This document shows, one piece after another, positions 10,272 to 23,500 of a DNA stretch of 38,333 nucleotides (position 1 is its first letter; each line of letters opens with the position of its first letter). This stretch comes from Monosiga brevicollis MX1 (lineage: Eukaryota > Opisthokonta > Choanoflagellata > Craspedida > Salpingoecidae), in the NCBI RefSeq assembly GCF_000002865.3, contig NW_001865041.1:687795-726127 (forward strand). Reading direction: 5' to 3'. Position numbers and translations under genes: made by a program. The notes beneath the pieces are model-generated. The model did not search any database. It saw only the letters and a list, made by a program, of their open reading frames with translations, and was not told the DNA's origin.

Positions 10272-11095
10272 GTTGACGCATCAAGGCACCCTCGATCGAG
10301 ACCGATTCGGCGCCGACGCAACAGTGGGAATGATCTGACAATCTGACCGGACGTGATGCTGCGAGCGAATGCAGTGAGGTATTAAAATTTAGCCTGAAGA
10401 ATGATGCAATGGGTCCTCAAAATGTCCGCGACGAATTGTCAGCACCGATGATTTGACCGTTTGTGTGATGCGTAATGACTGGCACACTCTGGCCGTGACC
10501 TCATTAATTTCTGTATGGATTTGAACTGTCTAATCATGTGTAAAACAATTCAGAACTAACTGCGGACACTCGGACAAGCCGAGCAGTCACGCAATCCACA
10601 CCAACCGCATTCGGATGGTCAGGTGCTGCCTGCCACAAGGCTGGTGCCGCGCGGGGCGCGCCTGCCGCTTTCTGATGGGTTTGGTCCGTGTCGTAGAGCC
10701 CTCGATGTCCATGGGGACGGCCACCACTCGAAACTTGAGGCGACTTTGAAACACGCTTGGTGCCTTGATGTGCGCATGCACCCGTCCGCCGCGCTTGTCA
10801 AGGAGAAAGCATCCTGATCCTGAGCAGTGGGTGTGACTTTGGACACACTTGAGACGATCAATGTTTCGAGGGGAATTGATGGTTTGTCTGGTGCATCGGA
10901 GGTCCGGGGGGAGGGGGTACTTCCGAGGAGCGAGTTGAGCGCATCTTCAGTGTTGGCTCTAATTGTTACTGTCAGCGTTGTCCTCAGTCAATATCAAATC
11001 TACCTGCTCAAGCCACCACTGACGGCCATCCTTATAGGGTAGAGCGGTGAAGATTCGTGTGCGTATGTGGACACGTTTCTGTGACAGAGAGAAGA

Positions 11096-11191
<96 letters not shown>

Positions 11192-11322
11192 GAGAGAGAN
11201 NNNNNNNNNNNNNNNNNNNNNNNNNNNNNNNNNNNNNNNNNNNNNNNNNNNNNNNNNNNNNNNNNNNNNNNNNNNNNNAGTTTGAGAGTTTGAGAGTTTG
11301 AGAGAGAGAGAGAGAGAGAGAG

Positions 11323-11391
<69 letters not shown>

Positions 11392-11963
11392 CACCATACG
11401 CAAAGTCAGAATTGGTTGAAAGGAAGCAAGGCGGTTGTGTCAATCTCATCTTCATGAGTGTGCTTGTTCATTTTGCTCTTTGAGGTACAGGTCGCTGCGT
11501 GCTCGAGAGTACACCTACCCATTGGGCCCGACCCTTTCATGCGCTCAAGACTCGCTGGCCTTTCAATCCCGGTTGACATCGCCTGGTCTGCTTTGTCTTG
11601 GTGCAGTTGTTCCAAACCAATCATCTGTAACGGCCCTCTGTTGCCCTTGCCTCCAACCCCCCCACACACTTGCACGCATGTTTTCAGCCGGATTCGCTTT
11701 GGCTCATTCAGCCCGTTGCCTCTTTGTCTCCATCACACCACTAGAGCCTTTCTTGGACCTTTGTCGGGCCAACCATCCCTCTCATCGCGGTTCGCGCGTG
11801 TTGTGCTTCCACTCACGCGCGCACACGCACAAGTACACCCATCTCCCTTGCTGCCCCTTGCTGCTACTAGCTCGGTGCGGCGGTAGGCCTGGGCAATAGT
11901 GATCAAGTCCTCTTGGCAAGGCCCCTCTTCTTCATTGCCGTCCACGCGCGTGGCCCTTGCAAG
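10272..11963. other. Divergent ALG12/SIN3 spacer with GA repeat and assembly gap
   Basis: This 1.7-kb spacer presumably holds both promoters and 5' UTRs. It contains the GA microsatellite and N gap (separate entry). A minus-strand frame is open from about 10994 to 10619 (roughly 125 codons), and a second overlapping frame at 10587-10781 is rich in basic residues. I recognise neither and treat them as unproven. The last 500 bp before SIN3 are C/T-rich, as in a leader or promoter. Confidence 0.5.
11091..11387. repeat. (GA)n microsatellite with TTTGAGAG units and a 79-N gap
   Basis: Nearly pure GA/CT repeat on both sides of the N run at 11200-11278. Immediately right of the gap are TTTGAGAG units (11281-11335), the same motif that fills the right end of the window. 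Open frames across it are repeat artefacts. Confidence 0.95.
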
Positions 11964-14900
11964 ATGGCCAAGCGTTCTCACGAAGGGGACGATTGGCAAC
12001 CGCCAACGGCCATGCCCAAGGTCGAGAGGCCAGACCAGTCGCCCAACAACTCTACCATTTCGTCTCAAGCCGCTGCTGCTGCCACTGCTCCCGCCACAAC
12101 GGCATCTGACCACGCCACAATCAGCCGTTCTCCCGCGACCGAGCCTCTGCGCACCTCGACCGCCATAACAGGCATGTTCATTCCCCATTCTTTGTCCTCA
12201 ACACACGGTCTTCCCGCCATACATTCAACCCATGCCCGTTAACGTGGTGCTACGCTCCGAAGCTTCACCACGGCATGCACCTTTCTGTTCTGGTGTCCCT
12301 TGGCTTGCCATGTGCCCGACTGATGTTTTGCACACGCGAGGGCAGAATGGATGCTCGGGCCATGCCACCACCATCGTTGTCGTTGTTCACCTTTCACAGC
12401 AATATCCCCCATCAGTGTCTAGTGTTTGTTATTTCTCGGGTATTCTTGTCACCGATGCCTTGCTCTCCCACCGGCAGCACGGTGTTGCTCTCCTGACTCG
12501 TTCATTGGTTGCTTTCTTGCCTTATTGTTGGCATGCTTTCTTTTGATCACTCTTGTTGGCCACGGTCAATTGTGCTCAACTCACTTCATTGATTTTTGCC
12601 CTTCGCTGCCCTTGCTCGCCAACTCAGATCCGGTCGGCCCTGCCGTGGCAACTGCCAGCGTACGTATTCCTGGCTTGCGCTTCGTTCATCAACCCCCTCC
12701 ATTCTGCAACCAGACCCTTGTGGCTTTTTTGTGTGTCTCGTGTTATCCACTGTTCCGGCTCTGCCTTCTCGCTTCGACCTTGCTCGCTGCCGTTTCGGGT
12801 CTATCTGACGTTCCACCCTTTGTTCTTTCTTTGTGTTCATCACATTACTGTTGAGTGCCTTACCCCTGCGCGCCCTTAACCACCCCCCACATACACACGC
12901 ACTGATCCAAAACTGCGGACCATGAGATTTTTTTTTTTTTTTTTTTGGTTCACCAGTCAGACCCCTCCAATATGTACTTTTACAATTCCCAACTTTTTGA
13001 AGCAATTGTCTTCTCGTCGTTGAACTCACTTCGGTTGTTGTTGGTCTGGCGCAGACATCAGCTTCGAGTGTCACCCAAGCGAACGCAGGTTCCACCAAGT
13101 CACCCGAGCATCACACCAAGCCTGCATCGGCGCGAACCCCAAATGAGGCAGCAGAGCCACCGGCCAAAAAGGGCCCGGGCGCCGGGGTTTCTCCCAATCC
13201 CCAGCCGAGTCAGGCAGCTTCTGCTGACTCCAGCCAGAGTACGCGTGAGCATGCCCGGCCGGTGCCGACTGGAGGCGAGAAGAGCTCTTCCGTGTCTCAA
13301 AGCCCAGTGCTTTCCAAGCCCCAGCCCCCTTCGCTGACCGCATCTTCGGAAAAGTCAGAGCTGCAGCAGGGTGCTGCTACACGGCCCAGCGAGAGCACCG
13401 CATCGGAGAAACCAGCTTCGCCATTGCGCCAGACACTTTCGCCCAACAAGCGTCCTACTTCTCCAAAGGACAGCACGGAACGACCTATGACCTCTTCAAC
13501 CTCAAGCGCTGCTATTACGACCAAGCCCGAGCCAGCATCAATGTCAGCGAGCACACCCACTGCTGCCGCAGGAAAGCAGTCCGGCTCTCCTCCCAGGTCA
13601 GGTGCAGATGTCCAAGGCAGTCCCAGCACCACCACCGCTGCTGCAGCAACGTCGGCCACCACCAAAGATTCGGCCGTGTCGTCAGTCAACTCCACCAGCA
13701 AGACCCAAGAGTCAGGCACCAAAATTGCCGACACCGCTCCCCCTGCCAGTGCCAAGCCTGAGCATGCCGATGCCGAACCTGTTGTCTCTGGTTATGCATT
13801 GGGGGCCATTCGTGACGGTCCTCAAGGCCTCAATGAACAGCCCGACCCATCCAAGAGCGAAGTTCAAATTGCCGGTGACTCGGGGTCAACTACTGCGACA
13901 AGTGTTGCCACCAGTTCTTCTGCCGCCGGGTCAACTAAACCGCAGAACAAGTCCGTCAGCAAGACAATGCCCGTGCCCGCACTAACACCAGATGATAAGG
14001 CCACGGATGCAAAGGGTCAGGCGTCACCTCCCGCTGCCGGGTTCAAGTCCACTGGTGCGGATGCACTGGCCAGCAAGACCGCCAGAACGTCGTCACCCTC
14101 GGCTTCTGACAATGCCAACGACAAGCCCAAGTCATTGCTGCCTGAGACGACTCTTGCTAGTCTGAGCGAGTCTCCATCCGTCAATGGCAAGCCACCAAGC
14201 TCTGCCAATGCTTCCCGCCATGGCGGAGAGGGTTCCAGTGGTTCGTTGCCCTTGCTTGTTTTATTTCAATGTTATCGCCTTGCGCCCCCGTTGTCAGCAG
14301 AAAAGATCTCTTGATTCGTTTGCAGTCTGCGGTCATTCGACCTCCGGCCGACCTTGGCTCAATTTTACCCCTGCTGCCTCTGCCTCACATGGTTTAGGCT
14401 TGAACAAGGGGCCAAAGAAAACCACTCCCCGAAATGATGCGCCCATGCGGTCCAATCCCGATGCCACCTCTGACGATAAATTGCCGAAACCAAAGGCCAA
14501 GTGCGTGTTTTGAACGTCTTCCATGCGTGTGTGTATGGAGAGGGGGTCTCACAATTATGAAATCACACCTGCATGGCTCATTTGCATCTTACTTTTGTCC
14601 CCGTCTCAACCCCATTTCAACGACATCAGGCCCAGTGCAGCGGTTCCATCTGCGGACCGGGTCTCAAAGGCCAACAACAACGATGGCCCGGCCCGTGCCA
14701 ACGCCACGTCCCGTGGCCCTCGCACCAACTCAGGCCGTGCAAGTGGTAGCTCACGGCCTTCGTCCAAGACTGCCGGAAACACCGGGCGTGGTGCTGATGC
14801 GACACCACGCAACGCCCGCGGCTCCGACAACAAGGCGGAGGTCGCTCCAGACACCAAGGCTAATACTGCACGGCCACAGGCCGGATGGTCGGCCAAACCT

Positions 14901-17024
14901 GAAAGTGCTGCCACTGCGGTTCGTTACGAATGTCTGAACGCCTCTTCTGGCTCTGCTCAGGCATCCACTCCTGCTTGGGCTGTAACTACGGCTTTCTTTG
15001 TTCATTTGTTTGTTCTGCACTGGCTCACAGAATCAGCGCTTGAAGGTGGAAGACGCCTTGTCTTATTTGGACAAGGTCAAGGCTCAGTTTGGTAGCAAGC
15101 CTCAAGTGTACAATCAGTTCTTGGATATCATGAAGGATTTCAAGAGCCAGCAGTACGTCCCTGCATCGCCTCACTGTCTCCAGACACGTGTGGGAATATC
15201 CCTCGGGTCTTTCTCTCACTTCTCAGTTTATCAATTTTGCTCTTGTAGAATTGACACGCCCGGCGTCATTAAAAAAGTATCGGAGCTGTTTGAGGGAAAC
15301 CCCGACCTCATTGTGGGCTTTAACACTTTCTTACCGCCAGGCTACAAGATCGAGGTGCCGGATCGTGAAAAGGTTTGTCTTGTGTTGTGTTGATCTTTCT
15401 TGTCTCGCGCTGCCATTGGCATGAAGGAGCTGCTTGGTTCACATGGCATGTCGAGCATCATTATATCTTACGTGCCCTTTCCAATGTCTACACCACTGTA
15501 GCCGCAGCAAATCCTCGTCAGCCAGCCGGGCCTGCCCTCAGTGCTACACACCACTGCGGGCGGGCGCGGCCTGACCGCTGTCAAGCCTGAGATTGAGCCC
15601 ACCCCCACGGAACGAGCTGTCGCTGCGACACCGGCTGCCGCAGCAAACATGGCGGCCACCGAGGCGGACGGCCAACCTCGGAAGCAGCTCGAATTTTCTC
15701 ACGCTATCCAATATGTGAATAAAATCAAGGTTAGCTCTAGCATTGCCCGACAGGCGTGCTGCTGACCATTACGGATGTTTTCTTTGCGGTTCGCTCACAA
15801 CGTGGCTCGGGGGTCTCTGCTTCGTGGCACAGAATCGCTTTGCTACGCAATTGGGCGTGTACAAAAACTTTTTGGAGATTCTGCACACGTATCAAAAAGA
15901 GCAAAAGTCGATCAACGAGGTTGGTGCTGTGGGGCTAGTGGGAAAGCTGGGCTGCCTACTTCAATTTACCGGATCGCGTTGAAGGAAGACACTTTGGCCT
16001 CATGGTCGTCACGTGTGCTTTGTGACAAACAACACAGGTTTACTCCCAAGTGGCCGACCTCTTTGCAAATCATAAGGACCTCCTGGACGAATTCTCTCAG
16101 TTTTTGCCCGAAGCCGTCCCTGCGGCTCAGGCCCATGCTGAACGTCAGCGCCGCCAGCAGCGCGAGGCTCGCCGGAGCCGGAGCCGGCGTGCCAGCGATG
16201 GCGAAAGCCGGGCCAAGCGCGCCAAACCATTGCCTGAACAGCTTTCTGAGCATGGCCTGAGTACCGAGGAGCTTGCTTACTTTGATCGCGTACGTCCTGC
16301 CGTTGTCTTTCTGGGACTTGGTTTCAGCCTTTGACAGCACCAGCCCTCATTTACACGTTGCGGTCTTCTTTTTGCATCTTTGAACAGATCAAAAAGGTGT
16401 TGCGCCCAGCTTCAGTGTATGACAGCTTTCTCAAGTGCCTCAACATGTTTTCGCACGAGATCATTTCGGCACAAGATCTCATCAACCTGGTGGAGGAGTT
16501 TTTGTCCAAGCACCACGACCTCTTTGATTGGTTCAAGCGCTTTGTGGGCTACAGCAATGCCAGCGACGAAGGGGCCGCAATGATCGAGCTGGGTAAGACT
16601 GGATGGGCTTTCTAACTTGAGCAGTGTTCTGCCCCAAGGCTGATCCCTCTCGTTTCTTTTGTGTCTTAGATCTGGCGAAGTGTGATCGGCTGGATCAGAG
16701 CTATCGCCTACTTCCCACTACACACCAGAAGCTACGTTGCTCTGGTCGGCGGCACTTGGAGCCCAACATCGCCAAGGTGCTCAATGACAAATACGTGTCC
16801 TTTCCAGTTTGGACCAGCGAGGACTCTTCCTTTGTAGCCAGCAAGAAAAATGCCCACGAAGAAGCCCTCTTCCGCGTAAGCTTATCAATCCCGAACAACT
16901 CATTGATGCCCCTCTGTCATGGCTCAAAATCATGTTCAAGGGCACTCGCTTCCCAATACGGCATGTGCTTCGTATTTTACCGTCGATAGGCTTAGGTAGC
17001 ATCACTAACCTGCGTGCTTTCGTC

Positions 17025-17057
<33 letters not shown>

Positions 17058-20024
17058 CCCTTAGTGTGAGGATGAACGCTTTGAGCTGGATTTGATTTTG
17101 GAGTGCAACCTTGCCACAATCCGTGTGCTGGAAATGGTCATGCATGAGTTGCAATTGCGCCCCGAGGATCAGCGCCGAACCTACTCGTTCAACATCAAGA
17201 ACCTTGGTGGACGCTCAGAGAGCATTCACCGCAAAGCCGTGTCCCGCATTTATGGCCCGCGAACAGACGACGTCTTGCAGGCTCTTCGCCGCGACCCCTA
17301 TGCACACATCCCCATCGTGCTGCAGCGCCTGAAGCAGAAGCAGCAAGAATGGCGCAAGGTGCAGCGTGCGTGGAACGAGTCGTGGCGTGATGTGATTGAG
17401 AAGAACTACCTCAAATCGCTTGACAATAAGTCTTCCACCTTCAAGCGCAATGATACCAGCGCCATCAAGGCCAAGATCATCCGCGCCAACTTCAAGGACA
17501 AGCGTGAACAAGCGCGCAAGGTAAGCAGGAAGAGACGCTTGCCAACTGTTTCAGCTCTGGAGGTTGCTTTCCATCAAGATGTTATTTCCTCGTCTTGAAT
17601 GGTACTGCATCCCCGAGACACCCACCAACTAATCTGATGGCTTGCCTGCATGATCTTGTCATTCCGCTGGGGCAGGCTCTCAAGGAACTCCGCAGTGGCG
17701 CAGACGTCGATCGGTCGCTGTACCTGCCCCGCGAGCTTCTGGACTTTTCTGAGGTATTGATCAAGTGACGCTTTGTTGCTGGTTGACAGCTTTTTCCTCT
17801 CTGCCTCAAAAACGCGCACTCGGTTGCAAAAGATTTGTTCCTTGCTTTCTTGCGTGCTTTCTTGCGGTTTTCTCACGGGTTTGATTTTTCAGGATGTGCG
17901 CAAGTATGTCAACCAAATTGTGTTGGCTGCCTACAACAAGGTGTCAAAGAGCGGCGAACAGACCCGTGATAACATTGCGGTGCGTTTGTAGCAGTATCAG
18001 CAACACCTGCTTGATGTGCGAGGGGGCGTTTGAGAAGACCAGTGAGCCAGTTGTTTCTGACACAGTCTTTGCTGTTCGTCCACCAATTAGGCCCTCTTGG
18101 ACGATTTTGTGGCGTCATATATCAGCGGCGAGTTCTCCGTGCCCTCGAAGCAAAACCGGGGCGAAGGCGCGTCGTCTGGCGAGCCCCGCAAGGGCGTCGA
18201 ATCAATCATGACGAAGGTAAGACCTCAGAGGCAAGCTTTCCGGCAAGCGTTGCATATGCACGTGGCAGCTCATTCCTTCTTTCGTTTCCACCTTGCCATG
18301 GTGGCAGGTCAAGTTTCGAGGTAGCACGCCTGCAAATGTCTTCTACTGCAGCAGTCGGTGGGCCGTGTTCTGGATGCAGTATAACGTGCGTTTCTAACGT
18401 TCTAGATTGGCCTGCCCTCCTGTTCAGACTTGGACGCTCAGGCCAACTCATTTCCCGTTTTGCATCTTCCAACTGTATCCAGATGCTGTGGACGCGCGTG
18501 GCTAACATTGTCAAGATTTGCCGCGAGTGCGAGCAGGCTTTGCGTGATGATCCAGAGGGGAAGCGGGCGCACGAGCGCCCTACTGCCGTCTTCTTGGCAC
18601 TGACCCTGCCCTGTAAGTTCACTGAGGCTTCAATCGCGTTGGGGCCGGGAAGAGGATGCGCGCCAAGCCAAGGTGCACTCGGTCGTGTGCTTGGAACTCA
18701 TGGTGGCACTGGTTGCAAACTACAGCCGAGTATGATCGCTCAGCACTACTGGACGTCTTTTTGGAGCTGACGACCAATGTGGTGGAGGGCAACAGCGACA
18801 TGCAGTCGTATGAGGACGCCATGCGTGATCTCTTTACCACAGCTTCCTATCAGCTGACTACTATTGACAAGCTGGCACACGCTTTGTACCGCCAGCTGGA
18901 GACGTTGATGGATCATCCCAGCTCAGCGCTCTCGGGTGCTTTCTTGCGTAATCTGGCTGGCGAGCGCTTCACGCTTGACGGCGAATCAGCCAATGAGTCC
19001 ACACAGACGGACTATTTGACCTATGTTGTGCACACCTTGGGCGACTCTAACAAGACGCTGTACAAGACGTACCATGCCGATGGCAAGATTTGCGTTGAAA
19101 TTATCGACCTTGAGCCAGGGCCTGATGGCACGACAACCACGGCCGGTGCCAATTGGCTCAACTACATCGAGAAATACATGGATTTCAGCCATTTAGACGA
19201 AGATCTCCTCCGTCAGTCTGTCCACAAGCCTTTTCTCAACCGGTTCGTTGCTTCTGTTCTCTTTGCTGCGTGCTCGTTGTTACTCCTGGGAATACCCTGC
19301 CAATGCCTCAGCGAATGCCTCACCGTTTACTGCTCTGATCCTACCTTCTTTAGAAACAAACGCAAGGCGGGCTACGAACAGCAAGCTAACTGGGAGGATC
19401 GCGTCGTTTTTGACAACAAGCTCGAGTGCCACTTCCGACTCAATGCTTACAAAATGTTTTTCGTCGTGCGAGTACGTGCACCTTCCCGGGTTGCATCTCG
19501 TCCTTGTCTAAACCCTCTGCATTCGATGTTTGGCGCCTCCTTCTCAACACCACACCTGTCCGTCTTTATCACTTGTCAGTCGGGCGATCTGCTCTTCCGG
19601 CACCGCGAAATCCCTCCCCAGTCTGAACGCCAGGCACCTCAATCACGGGTGCGCAAGCACAACAAGTTTCGGGGTTGGATTGGTTCGTGGCTTGAGAAAC
19701 ATACCACACAAGCGGAGCGTGAATCCTGCGACAACTTTTTGCGCGGCACCACCTCCAAGGTTGCGACGGAGAGCAGTAAGTGTTCTTACTTGTTCAAAGG
19801 TCACAATTTGGGCAGGCCATGATTCTGGCCTTAGCCTTGCACATTTAAACCCCTCATCGAATTCTTACTTTCCCGTGTCTGGCTGGGGCTGTCTTGCAGA
19901 GCATGTGAAGACGGATGTGCTCAACTATACAAAGTACACCACCAAGCGTCAGGGCCGTCAAGCCAACTTTCCAGGCACCTTCAGTGCAGCCAACACCGAA
20001 GACGCTTCTGCTCTACGCAAGTAG
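11964..20024 (+). CDS. SIN3: SIN3 transcriptional corepressor scaffold
   Basis: SIN3 is the nuclear scaffold that binds repressors through PAH domains and HDACs through the HDAC-interaction region. Twenty-two exons: 11964-12171, 12628-12659, 13055-14240, 14326-14500, 14630-14918, 15031-15152, 15249-15372, 15502-15729, 15833-15919, 16038-16289, 16388-16592, 16670-16875, 17065-17520, 17676-17753, 17893-17979, 18091-18216, 18308-18385, 18483-18612, 18726-19242, 19354-19471, 19580-19775, 19900-20024; about 1674 aa. Residues ~1-630 are Ser/Ala/Pro/Lys-rich and disordered. PAH1 (~631-715) contains [14 protein letters not shown] and IDTPGVI. PAH2 (~773-870) contains [12 protein letters not shown] and [13 protein letters not shown]3 is at ~897-965. 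The Sin3 corepressor domain follows, with [30 protein letters not shown] and YLKSLDNK. The C-terminal part keeps [10 protein letters not shown] and [12 protein letters not shown]. Intron 1 appears GC-AG (gcatgt). Exons 1-4 are the least certain. Confidence 0.93.
12928..12946 (+). repeat. Poly-T tract in SIN3 intron 2
   Basis: A run of 19 T about 110 bp upstream of the intron 2 acceptor. It is simple sequence with no other signal seen. Confidence 0.9.
17026..17057 (+). repeat. Poly-T tract at the SIN3 intron 12 acceptor
   Basis: A run of 32 T ends seven bases before the exon boundary (CCCTTAG at 17058-17064). It serves as an extreme polypyrimidine tract. Its length probably varies between strains. 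Confidence 0.9.
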
Positions 20025-20589
20025 AGTCAAACTCTTTTCTTAGACTCTTTTTTCGTTTGTTTGCCACGAACAAGGGCACAGTGTGATTTGTGTCTTGTCA
20101 CGATTGACAGCAAGCTCTTCATTCATGTTTCCCTTTGTCTCTTTTGTCCTGCTTCCGTTCCATCTGCGGCATGCTCTTGATTGTTGTTGGGATTCCCTCG
20201 TCTTGTCCGTCTTATCTGCTGGCGTATGGCGTCTTGTTGTTGCTTGTCATGGGGTGTGCAGTTATTTGTTGCCGCCTTGCTGGTTGATGAGCGTGTGCGC
20301 ATGTGCCTGCGCGCGCGCGTCAAGCCACTCGCGCTCATCACTTCGTGGTTCTTTGTCTTCAGATTTTTGCGGCAGAGAATAGCCTTTTGCACTTTACTTT
20401 GACGAATACGCGTTGTACGACTTATCGAATATTGATTTTTTTGAGGGCACAGCCCACTCTGCCACAACCAATGTACTGACATCACACCTTCTACTGTCGA
20501 AGAGCAAAACATGACACAAGTATCCATGTAATGATAAGACTCACGACATTCAAGCTAGCAAGGCTCACAGGCCACGTTGCAGTGAGGTT
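20025..20589. other. Convergent spacer between SIN3 and the DEP/villin-headpiece gene
   Basis: A 565-bp tail-to-tail spacer, T/G-rich on the plus strand. No AATAAA on either strand and no credible gene was seen. It probably consists of the two 3' UTRs. Confidence 0.55.
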
Positions 20590-23500
20590 TTAGAAGAGGC
20601 GGGCCAATTTCTTCTTTTGTTGCTGCCGCCAGAGAGGCAGTTTAACGAAATCGTCGCGGCTCATGTTGAAGACTTGTCGGAAATCTGACGGGCTCAGGTA
20701 TGATTCCTTTTGCGCCGGATCCACGCCACGTCGTCGTAATACCTCATGTGCTGTGCATCGCAGGTATTCGCACGCAAAGTAGGACTCCTCATTGGGTGCC
20801 TGATTAGTAGGCGCTTCGTCAGTGCATGATTCCACCTTGGGGCAGGTTTGAACGGCATCAGAAGCTTTTGGGGATGCACGTAAGGCTGTGACTGTGTGTG
20901 ACAGGGATGATCGTGGGGCAGTGGGAGGGACTGGCTCGATGCCTGCTGTTTCAGAGCATGTTTCAGAGCCAGCCTCTGAGTCTTGCTCTTGAACAGCAGG
21001 GTGTGATGGCTTGCGTGATGCTGACTCTTCCTGCCGTGGCAGCCAGGTGCCAGAGATGGCCTATACGATAGCAGATGGAGGTGAGGAATAGATGCGATGA
21101 GATGTCGAGGCATAAAGTGGCGAGATAGAAGCGTCATCTGATTTAAACTTACGCAATCATAGCTACCGCGGCCTTGCACGGTGGACAAGGACAATCGAGG
21201 TGACACCTCGAGCAGATCGATCGAGCCTTGAGGGCTGTCGTGTTCGTCGGTTGCAGCAATCGCTTCGAAACGTGACACTGTGGCTTTGAGCGTGTCAGCA
21301 ATGGCAGGCGCACGGGGCTTGGTGGGCACGGGTGGGGTTATCTTGGGTGCGCTGGGGCTGCGCTCGAAAACTCTCGCGACGGGCACAAGCACTTCAAATA
21401 CGCTCTCGCGTCCTGGCTTGCGTGGCACAACGGGGGGTGCAGCTGGATTTGGTTCAGATCGGGCATCTGATTGCAATGGCAGAGGCACGGGTGCTTTCTT
21501 GCGTGTTGTAACAGGGGAAGGCGAGGGGGATGCACGTGTTGTTGTTGTTGTTGTTGTTTTTGCTGTTGTCTGGGTAATCTCGGCTGACGTTGGCGCAGAT
21601 GGGGCCGGTGGGGCCGGCGGGGCAAGTGGAATCTCGGGAACTTCCTCATCGGCAATGGAGTTGCGACCCTTCTTGCTACGGCGACCAAACATGCGACGAA
21701 TTGAGCGGCGCGGCTCTTGGGTTGATCGGTCAGAGCTGGCCGGTGCATCAGTCTTATTCTCAAAGAGGCGGATCAGGTCCGTCAAGCGGCCTTTGGCATG
21801 GCCCGAGCCTGAAGATGCATCCTCACTAGCTGCAACAGGGTTGCGAGCTGACAAACTAGCAGAGGCGGTGTTCTCAGTGATGGTCGAAGTGTCCGGTTTT
21901 GGCGCACGGCGGCGCTTGCTCTTGCTTTCCGTATTGCGGTCATCGCTATTGGAGGACAAGCGCCGAAGGCTGCGCCGTATAAATCCTATCTTCTTCTTGG
22001 TGGGCGAAGCGAGGGCCTCAGCAATCTCGGCCGAATCGATGGACGGCTCGCGTACCAACGGCGGGGAAGATGGCAAAGGCTCGGCCGGGGAGGCTAGTGC
22101 TTGAGTCTTGGCGGGGTCATTCGTAAGCACAACGGACTGTTGCATTTGTTGCTGTTGTTGAAGATGTTCTCGGCGAGCTGCACGCTTCTGCTCAAGCTCT
22201 GCTTTAATGGCGGCCTCTCTTGCAGCACGCTCACTCTCCAACTGGGCCCGAACATGGGCTTCGCGCTCAGCCAGTGCTTGTTCAATCTTGCGAGAAATGT
22301 CGCCATGGGCCTGCTTTTTTGAACTGGCATCCCCAGTATCGAGCAACTTGACGCGTTCTGCCAATAGACCCTTGAGCTCACGCGCACGACCTGCGGCACC
22401 CTTGTTGGAATGCCCGTCCGATATTGGGCTGGCCGCACGGTCCCCACTGGGGCTCGGGACCCGAGGGGAGAGCCGCTCAGATGTTGTTGCAGTGTCGATC
22501 GCGCCTGGTGGTTGGGCAATGGGCTCGGCACTGTCCGTGGACGTCTCTCGTGGGGCCACGACCTGTTCCTCCGCATCATCGTCTTCGTCATCTAAGAGGA
22601 CTACGCGTGCGGTGCGGCGTTGCTGAGCCAAGCGCATTTGCTCAGGTGTAACTGGACTCTGCGCACGCGCCGCTGATTTAGGAACAGCGGCGTTGTCGAG
22701 TGGCCCACTCGTGGCCGGACAAGGGTCGACAACTTCTGGAATGCCATCTGGACAGTGCACGGTGCGCTTGGGCTTGTCATCAGGCCCCGATAGCGAGTCA
22801 CGGGGTCCATGACGGCCAGCTCGGTGAGCCATGTCTCGAAGGGTTTTCGCCGATGGTGTGGCGCTGTCAGCGTCATCCAACGGCAAGACGGCGAAGGATG
22901 NNNNNNNNNNNNNNNNNNNNNNNNNNNNNNNNNNNNNNNNNNNNNNNNNNGCATCGAGCTCCAGCTTTGAGTCGTCTTGCCCTGCACCTGCGTTGGCGAC
23001 GGACAGGGAGGGTAGGGCTTGGACCGGGGATGGTACTGAGGTTGCTTGCGAGGGTGACGGGGAAGCTTCAAAATAATCAGGCACGTTGGCATCAGCGCAC
23101 AACTTTGGGGATGCAGGGGCTGAGTTGGGACGAATGGCATCTGCTGCCGCAGGTCGACTGCTGCCACTTGCGGCTTCGTTGGGGGGTCCATCGAATAAAA
23201 GACCAGCGAGCGCATCATTATACAAACGGTCCGCGGCTTGCAAGTAGGAAAGCAGCTCATTAGTGACGTCAGTGCCAGTGCGACGGGCACGTTCTTGCGC
23301 CTTGCGGGTCAATACGGCGAGACGGGTTGTGCCCTGCTCATAGTACACCCGCTCGCGGCACTTGCTTCCTGGAGGCAGGTCTTTTTCAAAATGGTTCCAG
23401 CGACCTTCGAGCTGCCGCCGGCGCTCGTCATCCTCTTCTTCATCCCACGCTTCCATGGCCACGTCCATATCAAACCTGGGAACCAGCGGCAGCGGCACAC

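Noticed and set aside
11000-11455. Open frames of SLSLSL or ERERER type across the GA repeat
   Set aside because: They are translations of a dinucleotide repeat and an N gap.
13297-13755. 152-codon minus-strand frame opposite SIN3 exon 3
   Set aside because: It is a shadow of the Ser/Ala/Thr-rich SIN3 N-terminus.
21280-22104. 274-codon plus-strand open frame
   Set aside because: It is antisense to the long low-complexity exon of the DEP/villin-headpiece gene and has an Ala/Gly/Arg composition typical of a shadow frame.
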